Below, piece by piece: positions 18,001-25,958 of a DNA stretch of 64,000 bases. Below the pieces are notes generated by a model that worked only from the letters and a program-made list of their open reading frames with translations, had not been told where the DNA came from and made no database searches. Source of the DNA: Saccharopolyspora thermophila (GTDB lineage: Bacteria; Actinomycetota; Actinomycetes; Mycobacteriales; Pseudonocardiaceae); the NCBI RefSeq assembly GCF_014646075.1, contig NZ_BMMT01000009.1, positions 170,644-234,643 of the forward strand, in the 5' to 3' direction. The stretch's first letter is position 1. Every line of letters begins with the position of its first letter. The translations under genes were made by a program, and so were the position numbers.

Positions 18001-18495
18001 CCACATCGCGGTGAAGGCGTCCTCCACCAGCCGCTGCGCGGTGGGTGAGAGCTCCCCGGCGTCGTGCAGCAGCCCGAAGTCATCCACCCGCGCCGCCGCG
18101 CGGTGAGCGGGGGTGATCTCGTGGCTGCGGTGGTCGGCCACCCGCAGCCCGAGACCAGCGAAGATCGGCAGCACCTCCTGCAGCAGCGGTGGGGGGGGGG
18201 GCCAGCACACCCGCACCCCCACCGCACCGGCGGGCTGGCGCCCCACCCGGTACAGCCGGCCCAGCGGTGGTGCCTGCGGGCCGCCTTCCAGCCCGGCGAT
18301 GTCGGTCACCGCCACCGCCGCCGGGGTGTCGTCGCGGTAGCCCGGGGAGAACGCCCCGCCGTAGTCGGCGCTGAGCCGCCGGCCGTGGTCGGCGCCGAAC
18401 ACGCTGCGCAGCACTTCGGCCACATCCTGCTCCCACGCCCGGTCGCGGCGGGTGCGGGTCTGCTCGTTGCTCACCGGCGCGCCTGGATGCATCAC
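15091..18495 (-). CDS. NAD-dependent glutamate dehydrogenase, short form
   Basis: A 1134-residue protein of the large bacterial NAD-glutamate dehydrogenase family (glutamate to 2-oxoglutarate and ammonia). Core blocks are present: [26 protein letters not shown] split across two strands, [22 protein letters not shown] with the catalytic lysine region, [13 protein letters not shown] and [13 protein letters not shown]. Bacterial members are normally about 1600 residues; here the N-terminal regulatory part of roughly 450 residues is missing, giving a size like the 115-kDa class. The start region (ATG 18495, or GTG 18474) follows a 114-base gap after the enoyl-CoA hydratase gene, with no N-terminal remnant there. 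An 11-G run lies in the coding sequence. Confidence 0.85.
   Translation of the reverse strand: [1134 protein letters not shown]
18191..18201. repeat. Homopolymeric 11-G tract inside the glutamate dehydrogenase gene
   Basis: Eleven consecutive G on the plus strand, read as a proline run (WPPPPPLL) about 100 residues into the protein. Runs of this length are slippage-prone and also a common source of sequencing error. Confidence 0.9.
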
Positions 18496-18609
18496 AACCC
18501 CCCGAGCACCGATTCTGCGGTCGGCGGCGGGCGCGGCGACAGGGCAGTTGGACCGGTCACGGGCCGCGTTCGCCCAGCGGCGCGGCGCACGCCTGCCGCA
18601 CCGCAGGGC

Positions 18610-19383
18610 TCAGCGGCCGGTCCAGGTGTGCGGGGTCCTGTCCAGAAACGCCCGCACCCCGTTGCGGAAGTCCTCGCTGCCGAACACCGCGCGCACCAGG
18701 TCGTCGCCGTCGGGCAGGGTGGCCCGCCGCAACCGGCGCACCGCCTCCTTGCTCGCCCACATCGTCAGCGGCGCGTGGGCGGCCAGCCGCGCCACCACAC
18801 CCGAGACCACCTCGTCGAGCTGGTCGACCTGGCACACCTCGGCCACGAACCCCGCCGCATGTGCCTCCTCGGCGGAGAACAACCGCGCCCGCAGCAGCAT
18901 GTCCTTGGCCCGCGCCGGACCGAGGTGGAACACCAGCAGCGAGTAGGTGTTCATCGACAGGCAGTTGCCCAGCGTGCGCGCCACCGGCACCCCGAACCGG
19001 CCGGTCACGGTGGATATCCGCAGGTCGCAGGCGGCCGCCAGCGCGATGCCCGCGCCCACGCAGTACCCGGAGATCGCCGCGAGGGTGGGCACCCGGGTGC
19101 GTTCCAGGCGCTCGATCACCGCCTCCATCCTGCGCTCGTAGGCCACGCCGTCCTCGCCGGAGGTGAACTCGGTGAACTGGGAGATGTCGGTCCCGGCAAC
19201 GAACGCCTCGCTGCCCGCGCCGCGCAGCACCAGCACCCGCACGTCGTCATCGGCATCAGCGGTCTCGCACGCGGCCACCAACCCCTCATACATTCCCCAG
19301 CTCATCGCGTTGCGCTGCGCGGGCCGGTTGAACGTCACCTGCATCACCGGGCCGCTGCGGGTCACCAGCAGCTCGTCAGCCAT
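18610..19383 (-). CDS. Enoyl-CoA hydratase/isomerase family protein
   Basis: A 257-residue crotonase-fold enzyme of normal length. The oxyanion-hole regions are visible: RNAMSWGMYEGL near the start, GSEAFVAGTDISQF, and GYCVGAGIALAAACDLRI around residue 100-115. It is the last gene of the CoA-transferase/TctCBA operon; its ATG overlaps the end of tctA by eight bases, so translation is coupled. With the CoA-transferase it probably handles the CoA thioester of the imported acid. Substrate unknown. Confidence 0.85.
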   Translation of the reverse strand: MADELLVTRSGPVMQVTFNRPAQRNAMSWGMYEGLVAACETADADDDVRVLVLRGAGSEAFVAGTDISQFTEFTSGEDGVAYERRMEAVIERLERTRVPTLAAISGYCVGAGIALAAACDLRISTVTGRFGVPVARTLGNCLSMNTYSLLVFHLGPARAKDMLLRARLFSAEEAHAAGFVAEVCQVDQLDEVVSGVVARLAAHAPLTMWASKEAVRRLRRATLPDGDDLVRAVFGSEDFRNGVRAFLDRTPHTWTGR

Positions 19384-20896
19384 GCGACTCCTCATCACCA
19401 CGGGCCCCCGCCGGCTGCGGCCGGAGGGCGTTACGGACGCGGCGGATCAGCGCGGGCCCGGCCACAAGCAGCGCCGCCAGCGCCAGGATCACCACCGCGA
19501 TCGGTTTGGTCACAATCAGCCACAGGTTGCCGTCCAGCAGCGCCGAGGACTGCACCAGCGCCTTTTCGAACAGCGCCCCGATGACCACCCCCACCACCAG
19601 CGGCGCCATCGGCAGGTCGAAACGCTTCATGCCGTAGCCGATGACACCGAAGACCAGCACCAGCCACACGCTGAAGACGTTGCGGTCGATGGCGAACGCG
19701 CCCACGAAGCTGGTGCACAGAATCAGCGGATACAGGTAGCCGTAGGGGATGCGCAGCAGCTGCGCGAACACCGGCGCCATCGGCAGGTTGAGCACCAGCA
19801 GGATGACGTTGCCGATGAAGAACGACACCAGCAGGCCCCACACCAGTTCCGGTTGCTCGTCGAACAGCAGCGGCCCCGGCTGGATGCCGTAGACCGTCAA
19901 CGCGCCCAGCAGCACCGCGGTGGTGGCACCGCCGGGGATGCCCAGCGTCAGGGTGGGGATGAAGTTGGCGTTGGCGGCGGCGTTGTTGGCGCTCTCCGGC
20001 GCGGCCACGCCCTGGATCGCGCCGTGCCCGAACTGCGCGGAGTTACCGGAGAGGCGTTTTTCCAGCCCGTAGGCCAGAAACGACGCCAGCGTCGAACCCG
20101 CGCCCGGCAGGGTGCCCAACACAAACCCCACGAGGCTGCCGCGGCCGATCGCGCCGGCGCAGGCACGGATGTCGCGGCGGCGGATCACCAGGTCCCGGAA
20201 CCGGGCCCGGATCGGCCTGGCCGCGCCCACCTGGATCTGGTACAGCACCTCACCGACGGCGAACAACCCGATCACGACCTCGATGTAGGGGATACCCGAC
20301 AACAGCTCGATGCTGCCGAAGGTGTAGCGGGCCTGACCGGTGCCGGCGTCGATGCCCACGCACGCCAGCAGCACCCCCACACAGGCCATCGCCGCGGCCC
20401 GCAGCTTCGACCCGGTCGAGAGCACCACCATCGTCACCAGCGCCAGCACCATGACCGCCAGGTTCTCCGGCGGCCCGAAACGCAGCGCGAACGCCGCGAA
20501 CGGCGGCGCCAGCGCCGCCAGCGCGACCAGCGAGAGAATCGCCGCCGCGAACGAGCCGATCGCCGCGATCGACAACGCCGCCCCCGCCCGGCCCTGCCGC
20601 GCCATCTGGTAGCCGTCCAACGTGGTCACCACACTGGCCGCCTCACCCGGCGTGGACAGCAGCACCGAGGTGATCGTGCCGCCGTACTGCGAGCCGTAGT
20701 AGATACCGGCCAGCATGATCAGCGCGGTCACCGGTTCCACGGTCAACGTCAGCGGAATCAGGATCGCCACCCCGGTGCTGGAACCCAGCCCCGGCAGCAA
20801 CCCGATCACCGTGCCCAGCAGCACCCCGACCAGGCACCACAGCAGGTTGGTGGGAGTCAACGCGGTCGATAACCCCAGCAGCAGATGGTCGATCAT
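19376..20896 (-). CDS. tctA: Tripartite tricarboxylate transporter large permease (TctA family)
   Basis: A 506-residue integral membrane protein, normal length for TctA, with about 11-12 hydrophobic segments. The family blocks GVLLGTVIGLLPGLGSSTGVAI near the N-terminus and LGTLPGAGSTLASFLAYGLEKRLS in the middle are clear. It forms the transport channel with the TctB-like subunit and takes substrate from the TctC-like lipoprotein, importing a carboxylate using ion gradients. Encoded between tctB (18-base gap) and the coupled enoyl-CoA hydratase gene. Confidence 0.92.
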   Translation of the reverse strand: MIDHLLLGLSTALTPTNLLWCLVGVLLGTVIGLLPGLGSSTGVAILIPLTLTVEPVTALIMLAGIYYGSQYGGTITSVLLSTPGEAASVVTTLDGYQMARQGRAGAALSIAAIGSFAAAILSLVALAALAPPFAAFALRFGPPENLAVMVLALVTMVVLSTGSKLRAAAMACVGVLLACVGIDAGTGQARYTFGSIELLSGIPYIEVVIGLFAVGEVLYQIQVGAARPIRARFRDLVIRRRDIRACAGAIGRGSLVGFVLGTLPGAGSTLASFLAYGLEKRLSGNSAQFGHGAIQGVAAPESANNAAANANFIPTLTLGIPGGATTAVLLGALTVYGIQPGPLLFDEQPELVWGLLVSFFIGNVILLVLNLPMAPVFAQLLRIPYGYLYPLILCTSFVGAFAIDRNVFSVWLVLVFGVIGYGMKRFDLPMAPLVVGVVIGALFEKALVQSSALLDGNLWLIVTKPIAVVILALAALLVAGPALIRRVRNALRPQPAGARGDEESHG

Positions 20897-20914
20897 GCCC
20901 GCCTCCCGGGGTCC

Positions 20915-21397
20915 TCAGAATCCGAACACACCGGTGGGCAGCGGAACCCGCAGCACCACCACGAAGATCACGTGCATCGCCGCGGCCGCCACCAGCGATA
21001 TCGCCACCGCCGCCACCGGCCGCCGGCCCTCCAGCCAGACCGAGATCACCAGCACCAGCAGCCCGAACGCGGTGACCATGCCCACCACCGGCACCACCAG
21101 CAGCGCGGCGGGCAGCAGCACGAACACCCGCCGCAGGATCCGCGCCCGCTGCGCCGGGGTGCGCCCGGAGTCGTCCACCCCACCATCGGCAGGCGCCTCG
21201 GCAGGGTGACGCAGCTGCTGCACCAGCAGCAGTACCGAGAACACCGCCAGCAGCGATCCCGCCACCAGCGGCAGGAAACCCGGCCCGATCCGCGACTCCG
21301 GCAGCAGCACCCGGTAGCCAAGCGCGCTGACCGCGAACCCCGCGCCCACCAGCGTCAACCCGGCGAAGACCACCACCTGCCCCGACACCCGGTTCAT
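20915..21397 (-). CDS. tctB: Tripartite tricarboxylate transporter small permease (TctB family)
   Basis: A 160-residue protein with four predicted membrane helices (for example VVFAGLTLVGAGFAVSALGY and the C-terminal AVAISLVAAAAMHVIFVVVL) and the ESRIGPGFLPL motif typical of the TctB/DUF1468 subunit. Its ATG overlaps the tctC stop in a four-base ATGA, a sign of coupled expression. It completes the membrane part of the uptake system. Confidence 0.88.
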   Translation of the reverse strand: MNRVSGQVVVFAGLTLVGAGFAVSALGYRVLLPESRIGPGFLPLVAGSLLAVFSVLLLVQQLRHPAEAPADGGVDDSGRTPAQRARILRRVFVLLPAALLVVPVVGMVTAFGLLVLVISVWLEGRRPVAAVAISLVAAAAMHVIFVVVLRVPLPTGVFGF

Positions 21398-22377
21398 CGC
21401 CTCACCACCTGCGCCAGCCCCCGCTCGTTGTCGGCCAGGTAGGCGGCGAAGTCCTCCCCGAAGGCCACCCGCGGCTGCAGGTACTCCGAGGCCACGTAGT
21501 CGCGGTAGGCGGGGGAGTCGGCGAAGCGCCGCGCCAGCTCGATCCAGTACTGGCGGGCCGCCGGGTTCAGCCCGCCGGGGGCGATCACGCCGCGGAACTG
21601 CGCGAAGGACACCGGCACGCCCTGCTCCAGCGACGTGGGCACCCCGGCCAGCTCCGGGTAGGTGTAGCGCTGGTCGGAAAACACGCACAGCGCCTTGAGC
21701 TGACCGGCCCGAAACTGCCCCATCACCTCGCTGGGGTTCAGCGACGCCAGCTCCACCTGCCCGCCCAGCAGCGCGGCCAGCGTCTCCCCGCCGCCCTCGT
21801 AAGGCACGGTGTCGAAATCAGCGCCGGCGAGGCGTTCCATCTGGGCGAACACCACCGCGTCCGGGCCCACCGCACCGGAGATCCCGGCCAGCACCCGCCG
21901 CGTGCGGCTGTGGGCGACCGCGTCGGCGCAGCTGCGCATCGGCGAGTCCGGCCGCGCCACCAGCAGCGTGAAGTCCTCGCCGAGCTTCATGATCGGCGTG
22001 AAGCTGCGGTGGGTGAACGCCACCTGAACGCTCAGCGGCAGCGCCAGCAGCGACGTCTCGGCGGCCAGCAGGTAGTTCGGCGACCCCTGCTTGCCCAGCA
22101 GGTAGGAGTAGCCGACCGCGCCCTGCCCGCCCTCGCGGTTGTCGACGTTGATCCGCAGGCCCGGCTGCACCGACACCAGCCCGTCGGCCATCGCCCGCCC
22201 CGCGATGTCGCTGCCGCCGCCGGCGGCGAAGGGCACCACCATCGTGACGTCCCCGACCGGGCGGGCGGCTCCGGCACCGGGGGAGTCCTGCCCGGCGCTG
22301 CCGATGGCACAACCACCCAGCAGCGCCGCGGCGCACAACGCGGCCAGCATCCTGCGGCCAGGGATGAACGCGCGCAT
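21394..22377 (-). CDS. tctC: Tripartite tricarboxylate transporter substrate-binding lipoprotein (TctC family)
   Basis: A 327-residue extracytoplasmic binding protein. The N-terminus is a lipoprotein signal with lipobox LLGGC, so the mature protein is anchored to the membrane by its Cys. The TctC fold is indicated by VTMVVPFAAGGGSDIAGRAMADGL, VGYSYLLGK and FDTVPYEGGGETLAALLGGQVELA. ATG 22377 follows GGAGGAGCG. It delivers the substrate to TctAB. TctC-type proteins bind many carboxylates, so the ligand is not predictable; the linked CoA-transferase suggests an organic acid that is activated to a CoA ester. Confidence 0.9.
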   Translation of the reverse strand: MRAFIPGRRMLAALCAAALLGGCAIGSAGQDSPGAGAARPVGDVTMVVPFAAGGGSDIAGRAMADGLVSVQPGLRINVDNREGGQGAVGYSYLLGKQGSPNYLLAAETSLLALPLSVQVAFTHRSFTPIMKLGEDFTLLVARPDSPMRSCADAVAHSRTRRVLAGISGAVGPDAVVFAQMERLAGADFDTVPYEGGGETLAALLGGQVELASLNPSEVMGQFRAGQLKALCVFSDQRYTYPELAGVPTSLEQGVPVSFAQFRGVIAPGGLNPAARQYWIELARRFADSPAYRDYVASEYLQPRVAFGEDFAAYLADNERGLAQVVRR

Positions 22378-22426
22378 CGCTCCTCCTTGAGCTGCGTCGC
22401 GGACAACGGTTGCCGGGCCTGATGTC

Positions 22427-23638
22427 TCAGGCGCCGGTGGCAATGACCCCGGCCTCGCTCAGCCGCTTGACGTCCTCGGCGGCGAAACCGTGCTCGGCCA
22501 GCACCTGCGCGGTGTGCGCGCCCAGCAGCGGGCCCGCGGTGCCGCGACGCGGCGGGGTGGCCGACATGCGCATCGGGGACCCGAGCTGACGCACCGGGCC
22601 CAGCACGGGGTGGGGCGCGTCCCAGAAGAACTCCCGCGCCCACAGGTGCTCGTCGGTGAAGACCTGGTCGGTGGTGGCGATCGGCGCGCACGGCACACCG
22701 ACGTCGACCAGCGCGGCCACCAGCTCCTCGGTGGTGCGGGTCGTGGTGGCCGCCTCGATGGCCGGGATGAGGCTGTCGCGGTGCTGGTAGCGTTCGTAGG
22801 AGCTGCCGTAGCGGGGGTCATCAAACAGCCCGGTCAGGCCCAGCGCGCGGCAGAACGCCGACCAGGTCCTGGGGGTGGTGGCACCGACGGTCACCCACCC
22901 GTCCTTGCTGCGCACCGCCTGGTAGGGGGCGCTGTTCTGGTGCGCCGAGCCGTGCGCGCGCCCCACCTCACCGGTGGCGAAGTAGGCGCCGGCCTCCCAC
23001 ACCGCGAACGACACCCCGGCCTCATACAGCGAGACGTCGACGCGCTGGCCCTGCCCGGTGTGCTCGCGGGCGCGCAGCGCGGCGATCGCGGCCATCGCCG
23101 CGTACAACCCGCACACCAGGTCGCACATCGGCACCCCGACCTTGGTGGGGTCGCCACCGGGGTGGCCGGTGATGCTCATCAGACCCGAGCGGGCCTGGGC
23201 CATGATGTCCAGGCCCGGTTGCTCGGCCAGCGGACCGTCCTGGCCCCACCCGGAGGCCGAGACGTAGACCAGGCGCGGATTGAGCTCGCGCACCGCGTCG
23301 TAGCCGAAGCCCAGCGCCGACAGTGCCCCGGGGCGCAGGTTCTCCACCAGCACGTCGGCGTCGGCCAGCAGGCGACGCAGCACCTGCTTGCCCTCGGCGG
23401 TCTTGAGGTTCACCGCGGCGGAGCGCTTGTTGCGGTTCAACCGCACGAACGGGGAGGAGTGCCCGTCGATGAACGGGCCGGTCTGGCGCACCGGGTCACC
23501 GCCGGCGGGGTTTTCCACCTTGACCACGTCGGCACCAAGGTCAGCCAGCTGCATGGTGGCGAACGGCGCGGCCATGAACACGCCGATCTCCACCACACGC
23601 ACGCCATGCAACGGAGCAGGGGGAGCAGAGGAAGTCAT
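22427..23638 (-). CDS. Class III CoA-transferase (CaiB/BaiF family)
   Basis: A 403-residue enzyme of normal family length that moves CoA between carboxylic acids. Features: GVRVVEIGVFMAAPFATMQLADLGADVVKVE, NRNKRSAAVNLKTAEGK, and MCDLVCGLYAAMAAIAAL, where the Asp matches the family's acyl-anhydride-forming aspartate. ATG 23638 has a GGAG box seven bases upstream; ATG 23686 is an alternative. It is the first gene of a five-gene minus-strand operon with a TctABC importer and an enoyl-CoA hydratase, and is divergent from a GntR regulator. Confidence 0.88.
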   Translation of the reverse strand: MTSSAPPAPLHGVRVVEIGVFMAAPFATMQLADLGADVVKVENPAGGDPVRQTGPFIDGHSSPFVRLNRNKRSAAVNLKTAEGKQVLRRLLADADVLVENLRPGALSALGFGYDAVRELNPRLVYVSASGWGQDGPLAEQPGLDIMAQARSGLMSITGHPGGDPTKVGVPMCDLVCGLYAAMAAIAALRAREHTGQGQRVDVSLYEAGVSFAVWEAGAYFATGEVGRAHGSAHQNSAPYQAVRSKDGWVTVGATTPRTWSAFCRALGLTGLFDDPRYGSSYERYQHRDSLIPAIEAATTTRTTEELVAALVDVGVPCAPIATTDQVFTDEHLWAREFFWDAPHPVLGPVRQLGSPMRMSATPPRRGTAGPLLGAHTAQVLAEHGFAAEDVKRLSEAGVIATGA

Positions 23639-23813
23639 GCGCGGCTCCAACACAGCCGGGAAGAAACCGGATACCGTGATCGACATCACCTGACTTTTGT
23701 CTACAGCAGGCAGATCGGAGCTGACAAGATCGCGCGCCGAGGTTGCTCCAGGCGGCCCAGCGCGGTACCGACGGCCTCGAACGCGCCGCCCCCGAAAGGA
23801 GACACTGCTGGCC
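23639..23813. promoter_or_regulatory. Divergent promoter gap between CoA-transferase operon and GntR gene, with FadR-like site
   Basis: TTGTCTACAG at 23697-23706 has the TTGT-NN-ACA form of FadR-subfamily operators and lies between the divergent starts. It resembles but does not equal the ATTGTCAACAAT site used near 1-4 kb, fitting a different GntR protein. No -10 element is convincing. Confidence 0.4.
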
Positions 23814-24566
23814 GTGACCGAATCCGTGGACGACAACCCCCGCGCCCCCAGCATCGTGGCCCCACCCAGCCTCGTGGAGCTGGCCGCCGCAACCCTGCGC
23901 CGCATGATCATCGGCGGCCAGCTACTGTGCGGGCAGCGCATCGTGGAAAACCGCCTCACCCGCGAACTCGGCATCAGCCGCCCCCCACTCCGGGAGGCAC
24001 TGCGGGTACTCGAACGCGAAGGTCTGGTGCGCCAGGTGCCCCGCAAGGGCGTCATCGTGACCCCGCTGACGCTGCACGACATCTACGAGATCTGCACGCT
24101 CCGCGCAGAATTCGAGCGCCTGGCCATACAGCTGGGCGTACCGGTACGCGACCCCGCGCGACTACGCCGCTGCCACCGGGCCCTGGAAGCGATGAGCGCC
24201 GCAGCCAAGGACGCCGACGAACCCACCTACGTGGAATGCTCCTTCGAGTTCCACCTGTCGGTGGTGGGACTGTCCGGACACCAACGCCTGGAGGAGGCAT
24301 ACCGGTCGCTGCAGCTGCAGCTGATGCTGTCGATGGCACTGAACCGCAAAGCCCGCCAGAGCCAGGAAAGCCTCACCGAGGACGTGGCCCGCCACACCCG
24401 GCTGCTGGCCGTGATCGAACAAGGCGACCCCGAGGCAGTGCTGCACGAACTCGCCGAACACGGCGACCGCACCTTCCTCGACGGCATCGAAACCAAAGTG
24501 GACGGACACACCGAGGCAGCGCTGCGGTGGCTGCGGCAGCAACGCGACAAGCAGGAGGGCACGTGA
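23814..24566 (+). CDS. GntR family transcriptional regulator, FadR subfamily (second)
   Basis: A 250-residue regulator with a winged helix (LTRELGISRPPLREALRVLEREGLVRQVPRKGVIV) and a C-terminal helical FCD domain (FEFHLSVVGLSGHQRLEEAY). GTG 23814 follows AAGGAGA at an 11-base spacing. It is divergent from the CoA-transferase/TctCBA/enoyl-CoA hydratase operon and is the likely local regulator. Its stop overlaps the start of the gamma-carbonic anhydrase gene in GTGA, so those two are translated together. Confidence 0.85.
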   Translation: MTESVDDNPRAPSIVAPPSLVELAAATLRRMIIGGQLLCGQRIVENRLTRELGISRPPLREALRVLEREGLVRQVPRKGVIVTPLTLHDIYEICTLRAEFERLAIQLGVPVRDPARLRRCHRALEAMSAAAKDADEPTYVECSFEFHLSVVGLSGHQRLEEAYRSLQLQLMLSMALNRKARQSQESLTEDVARHTRLLAVIEQGDPEAVLHELAEHGDRTFLDGIETKVDGHTEAALRWLRQQRDKQEGT

Positions 24567-25093
24567 ACCAAGATCATCCGTTCACCCTGGCCGTGGACGA
24601 AACCACCCCGCAGATCGACGAGAGCGCGTTCGTGGCACCCGGCGCCGCACTCATCGGCCGCGTGCGCTTGGCCGCACAGTCCAGCGTCTGGTACAACGCG
24701 GTGCTACGCGGCGACATGGAGGACATCAGCCTCGGCACCGGCAGCAACATCCAGGACGGTTGCGTCGTGCACGCCGACCCCGGATTCCCCGCCACCATCG
24801 GCAACGGGGTCACCGTCGGCCACAAAGCCGTGCTGCACGGCTGCACCGTGGAGGACGGCTGCCTGATCGGCATGGGCGCGGTCGTACTCAACGGCGCCCG
24901 CATCGGCGCCGGATCACTGGTAGCCGCGGGCACGGTCGTACTGGAGGGCACCGACATCCCGCCCGGGTCAATGGTCGCGGGCACCCCCGGCAAGATCCGC
25001 CGCGACCTGACCGCCGAGGAACAGACCGGTCTCACCCTCTCCGCCGAGCACTACATCGCCCTGGCCGCCAAACACCGCCAAGCCCTCACCTGA
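24563..25093 (+). CDS. Gamma-carbonic anhydrase family protein (left-handed beta-helix)
   Basis: A 176-residue hexapeptide-repeat protein. Zinc-ligand histidines of the gamma-carbonic anhydrase family are in place: DGCVVHAD, then VTVGHKAVLHGC. RGDMEDISLG and the repeated I/V-G-x-x-V turns show the beta-helix. Family members bind zinc and some hydrate CO2; many bacterial copies act in acyl-carrier or degradation pathways, so enzyme activity is not certain. GTG 24563 overlaps the GntR stop by four bases. Confidence 0.87.
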   Translation: MNQDHPFTLAVDETTPQIDESAFVAPGAALIGRVRLAAQSSVWYNAVLRGDMEDISLGTGSNIQDGCVVHADPGFPATIGNGVTVGHKAVLHGCTVEDGCLIGMGAVVLNGARIGAGSLVAAGTVVLEGTDIPPGSMVAGTPGKIRRDLTAEEQTGLTLSAEHYIALAAKHRQALT

Positions 25094-25176
25094 TGAGATC
25101 CACCAGGCCGGCCGATCAGGCCACCACGGCGCCGACCGGACCACCCTGACCAGTCCACCGTGGACTGCGCAACAGA

Positions 25177-25211
25177 ACGGGTGCCGCGCCCCAACGGCCC
25201 ACGGCACCCGT
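25177..25211 (+). terminator. Terminator hairpin after the carbonic anhydrase gene
   Basis: Perfect 10-base arms ACGGGTGCCG (25177-25186) and CGGCACCCGT (25202-25211) with a 15-base loop, 84 bases past the stop. Confidence 0.7.
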
Positions 25212-25331
25212 GTCCACAGCAAGTCCTCGCGCCGGACCCCCGGTTGTCTGCTGCGATGCCCCGGTGGTGCGTTACGGTCCGACGCGTCGACCACACCCGG
25301 CCCCAGCCGGGCGAGGGCTGACCGGTGCGGG

Positions 25332-25445
25332 TCAGCCCCGTGCGTTGCGCCGGGCGAAGATGCTGGACTGCGGGTTGCGCATCACCATGCGCGCCCGCTG
25401 CATCTCACGCGCATAGCTGCCCAGCCAGCGAACCAGACCTGCCAT
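25332..25445 (-). CDS. Candidate 37-residue basic small protein
   Basis: A short open frame starting ATG 25445 behind GGAGG, reading MAGLVRWLGSYAREMQRARM and ending SIFARRNARG. It is amphipathic and strongly basic, with good third-position GC. An inverted repeat GTTGTCA-N12-TGACAAC lies 50 bases upstream. I do not recognise a family. The clean start signal and lack of rare codons support translation, but length alone makes the call uncertain. Confidence 0.45.
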   Translation of the reverse strand: MAGLVRWLGSYAREMQRARMVMRNPQSSIFARRNARG

Positions 25446-25697
25446 CGGGGCGTCCTCCACTACTTCGAGGGGATGAATCGACACTCCTCCCGGCCGTTGT
25501 CAAATCCCGGTTCGTGACAACCGGTGCGAACCGGACGGTTGCAAGGTGTCTCACCCGCCATGTCGCCGCAGGTGACGGCCGCGTTTCCACCAATACATAA
25601 CGCATTGATAACGAAAGATCGACCGCGTCGCTCTTCCACCGAAAGGGTTACTTAGATGGTCCACACGGACGCACCGTGACACCCACGCGCGCACCAA
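25446..25697. other. Intergenic region with inverted repeat, no gene seen
   Basis: About 250 bases, less GC-rich than the surroundings. GTTGTCA (25496-25502) and TGACAAC (25515-25521) form an inverted repeat that also offers a TTGACA -35-like element for the minus-strand small frame. An AT-rich segment near 25595-25612 may be a second promoter. Confidence 0.4.
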
Positions 25698-25958
25698 TCA
25701 GCTCGGATGCGCACCCACCGTGTCACGCAACTCACCAGCCATCTCCATATCCGACTGCCGGGCGCAGTGCGCGCAACAGAAGAACCGGCCACTGGCCTCC
25801 ACCCCGTGCCCGAGAATCCGGCACCCACAGTGCTCACACTGCGGCGCCAACCGCTGCGCAGCGCACTCGAAACAGTCGAACGTGTGCACGCCACCACCAG
25901 TGGTGTGCACCTCAAAGGTCATCCAGTAGTCATTTCCACAGACTTCGCAGGTAGCCAT
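25698..25958 (-). CDS. Small cysteine-rich zinc-ribbon protein, metallothionein-like
   Basis: An 86-residue protein with repeated metal-binding pairs: ATCEVCGNDY at the N-terminus, then FDCFECA, CEHCGCRI and CCAHC. This is the pattern of short actinobacterial proteins often annotated as prokaryotic metallothionein-like. It probably binds zinc or copper in the cytoplasm; the first CxxC with CEHCGC also suggests a zinc-ribbon nucleic-acid-associated fold. ATG 25958 is behind GAAGG. It is divergent from the mannosidase gene. Confidence 0.7.
   Translation of the reverse strand: MATCEVCGNDYWMTFEVHTTGGGVHTFDCFECAAQRLAPQCEHCGCRILGHGVEASGRFFCCAHCARQSDMEMAGELRDTVGAHPS

Noticed and set aside
22490..24562. 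N-terminal extension of the gamma-carbonic anhydrase across the CoA-transferase and GntR genes
   Set aside because: The open phase is an accident; family length and the GTGA overlap put the start at 24563.
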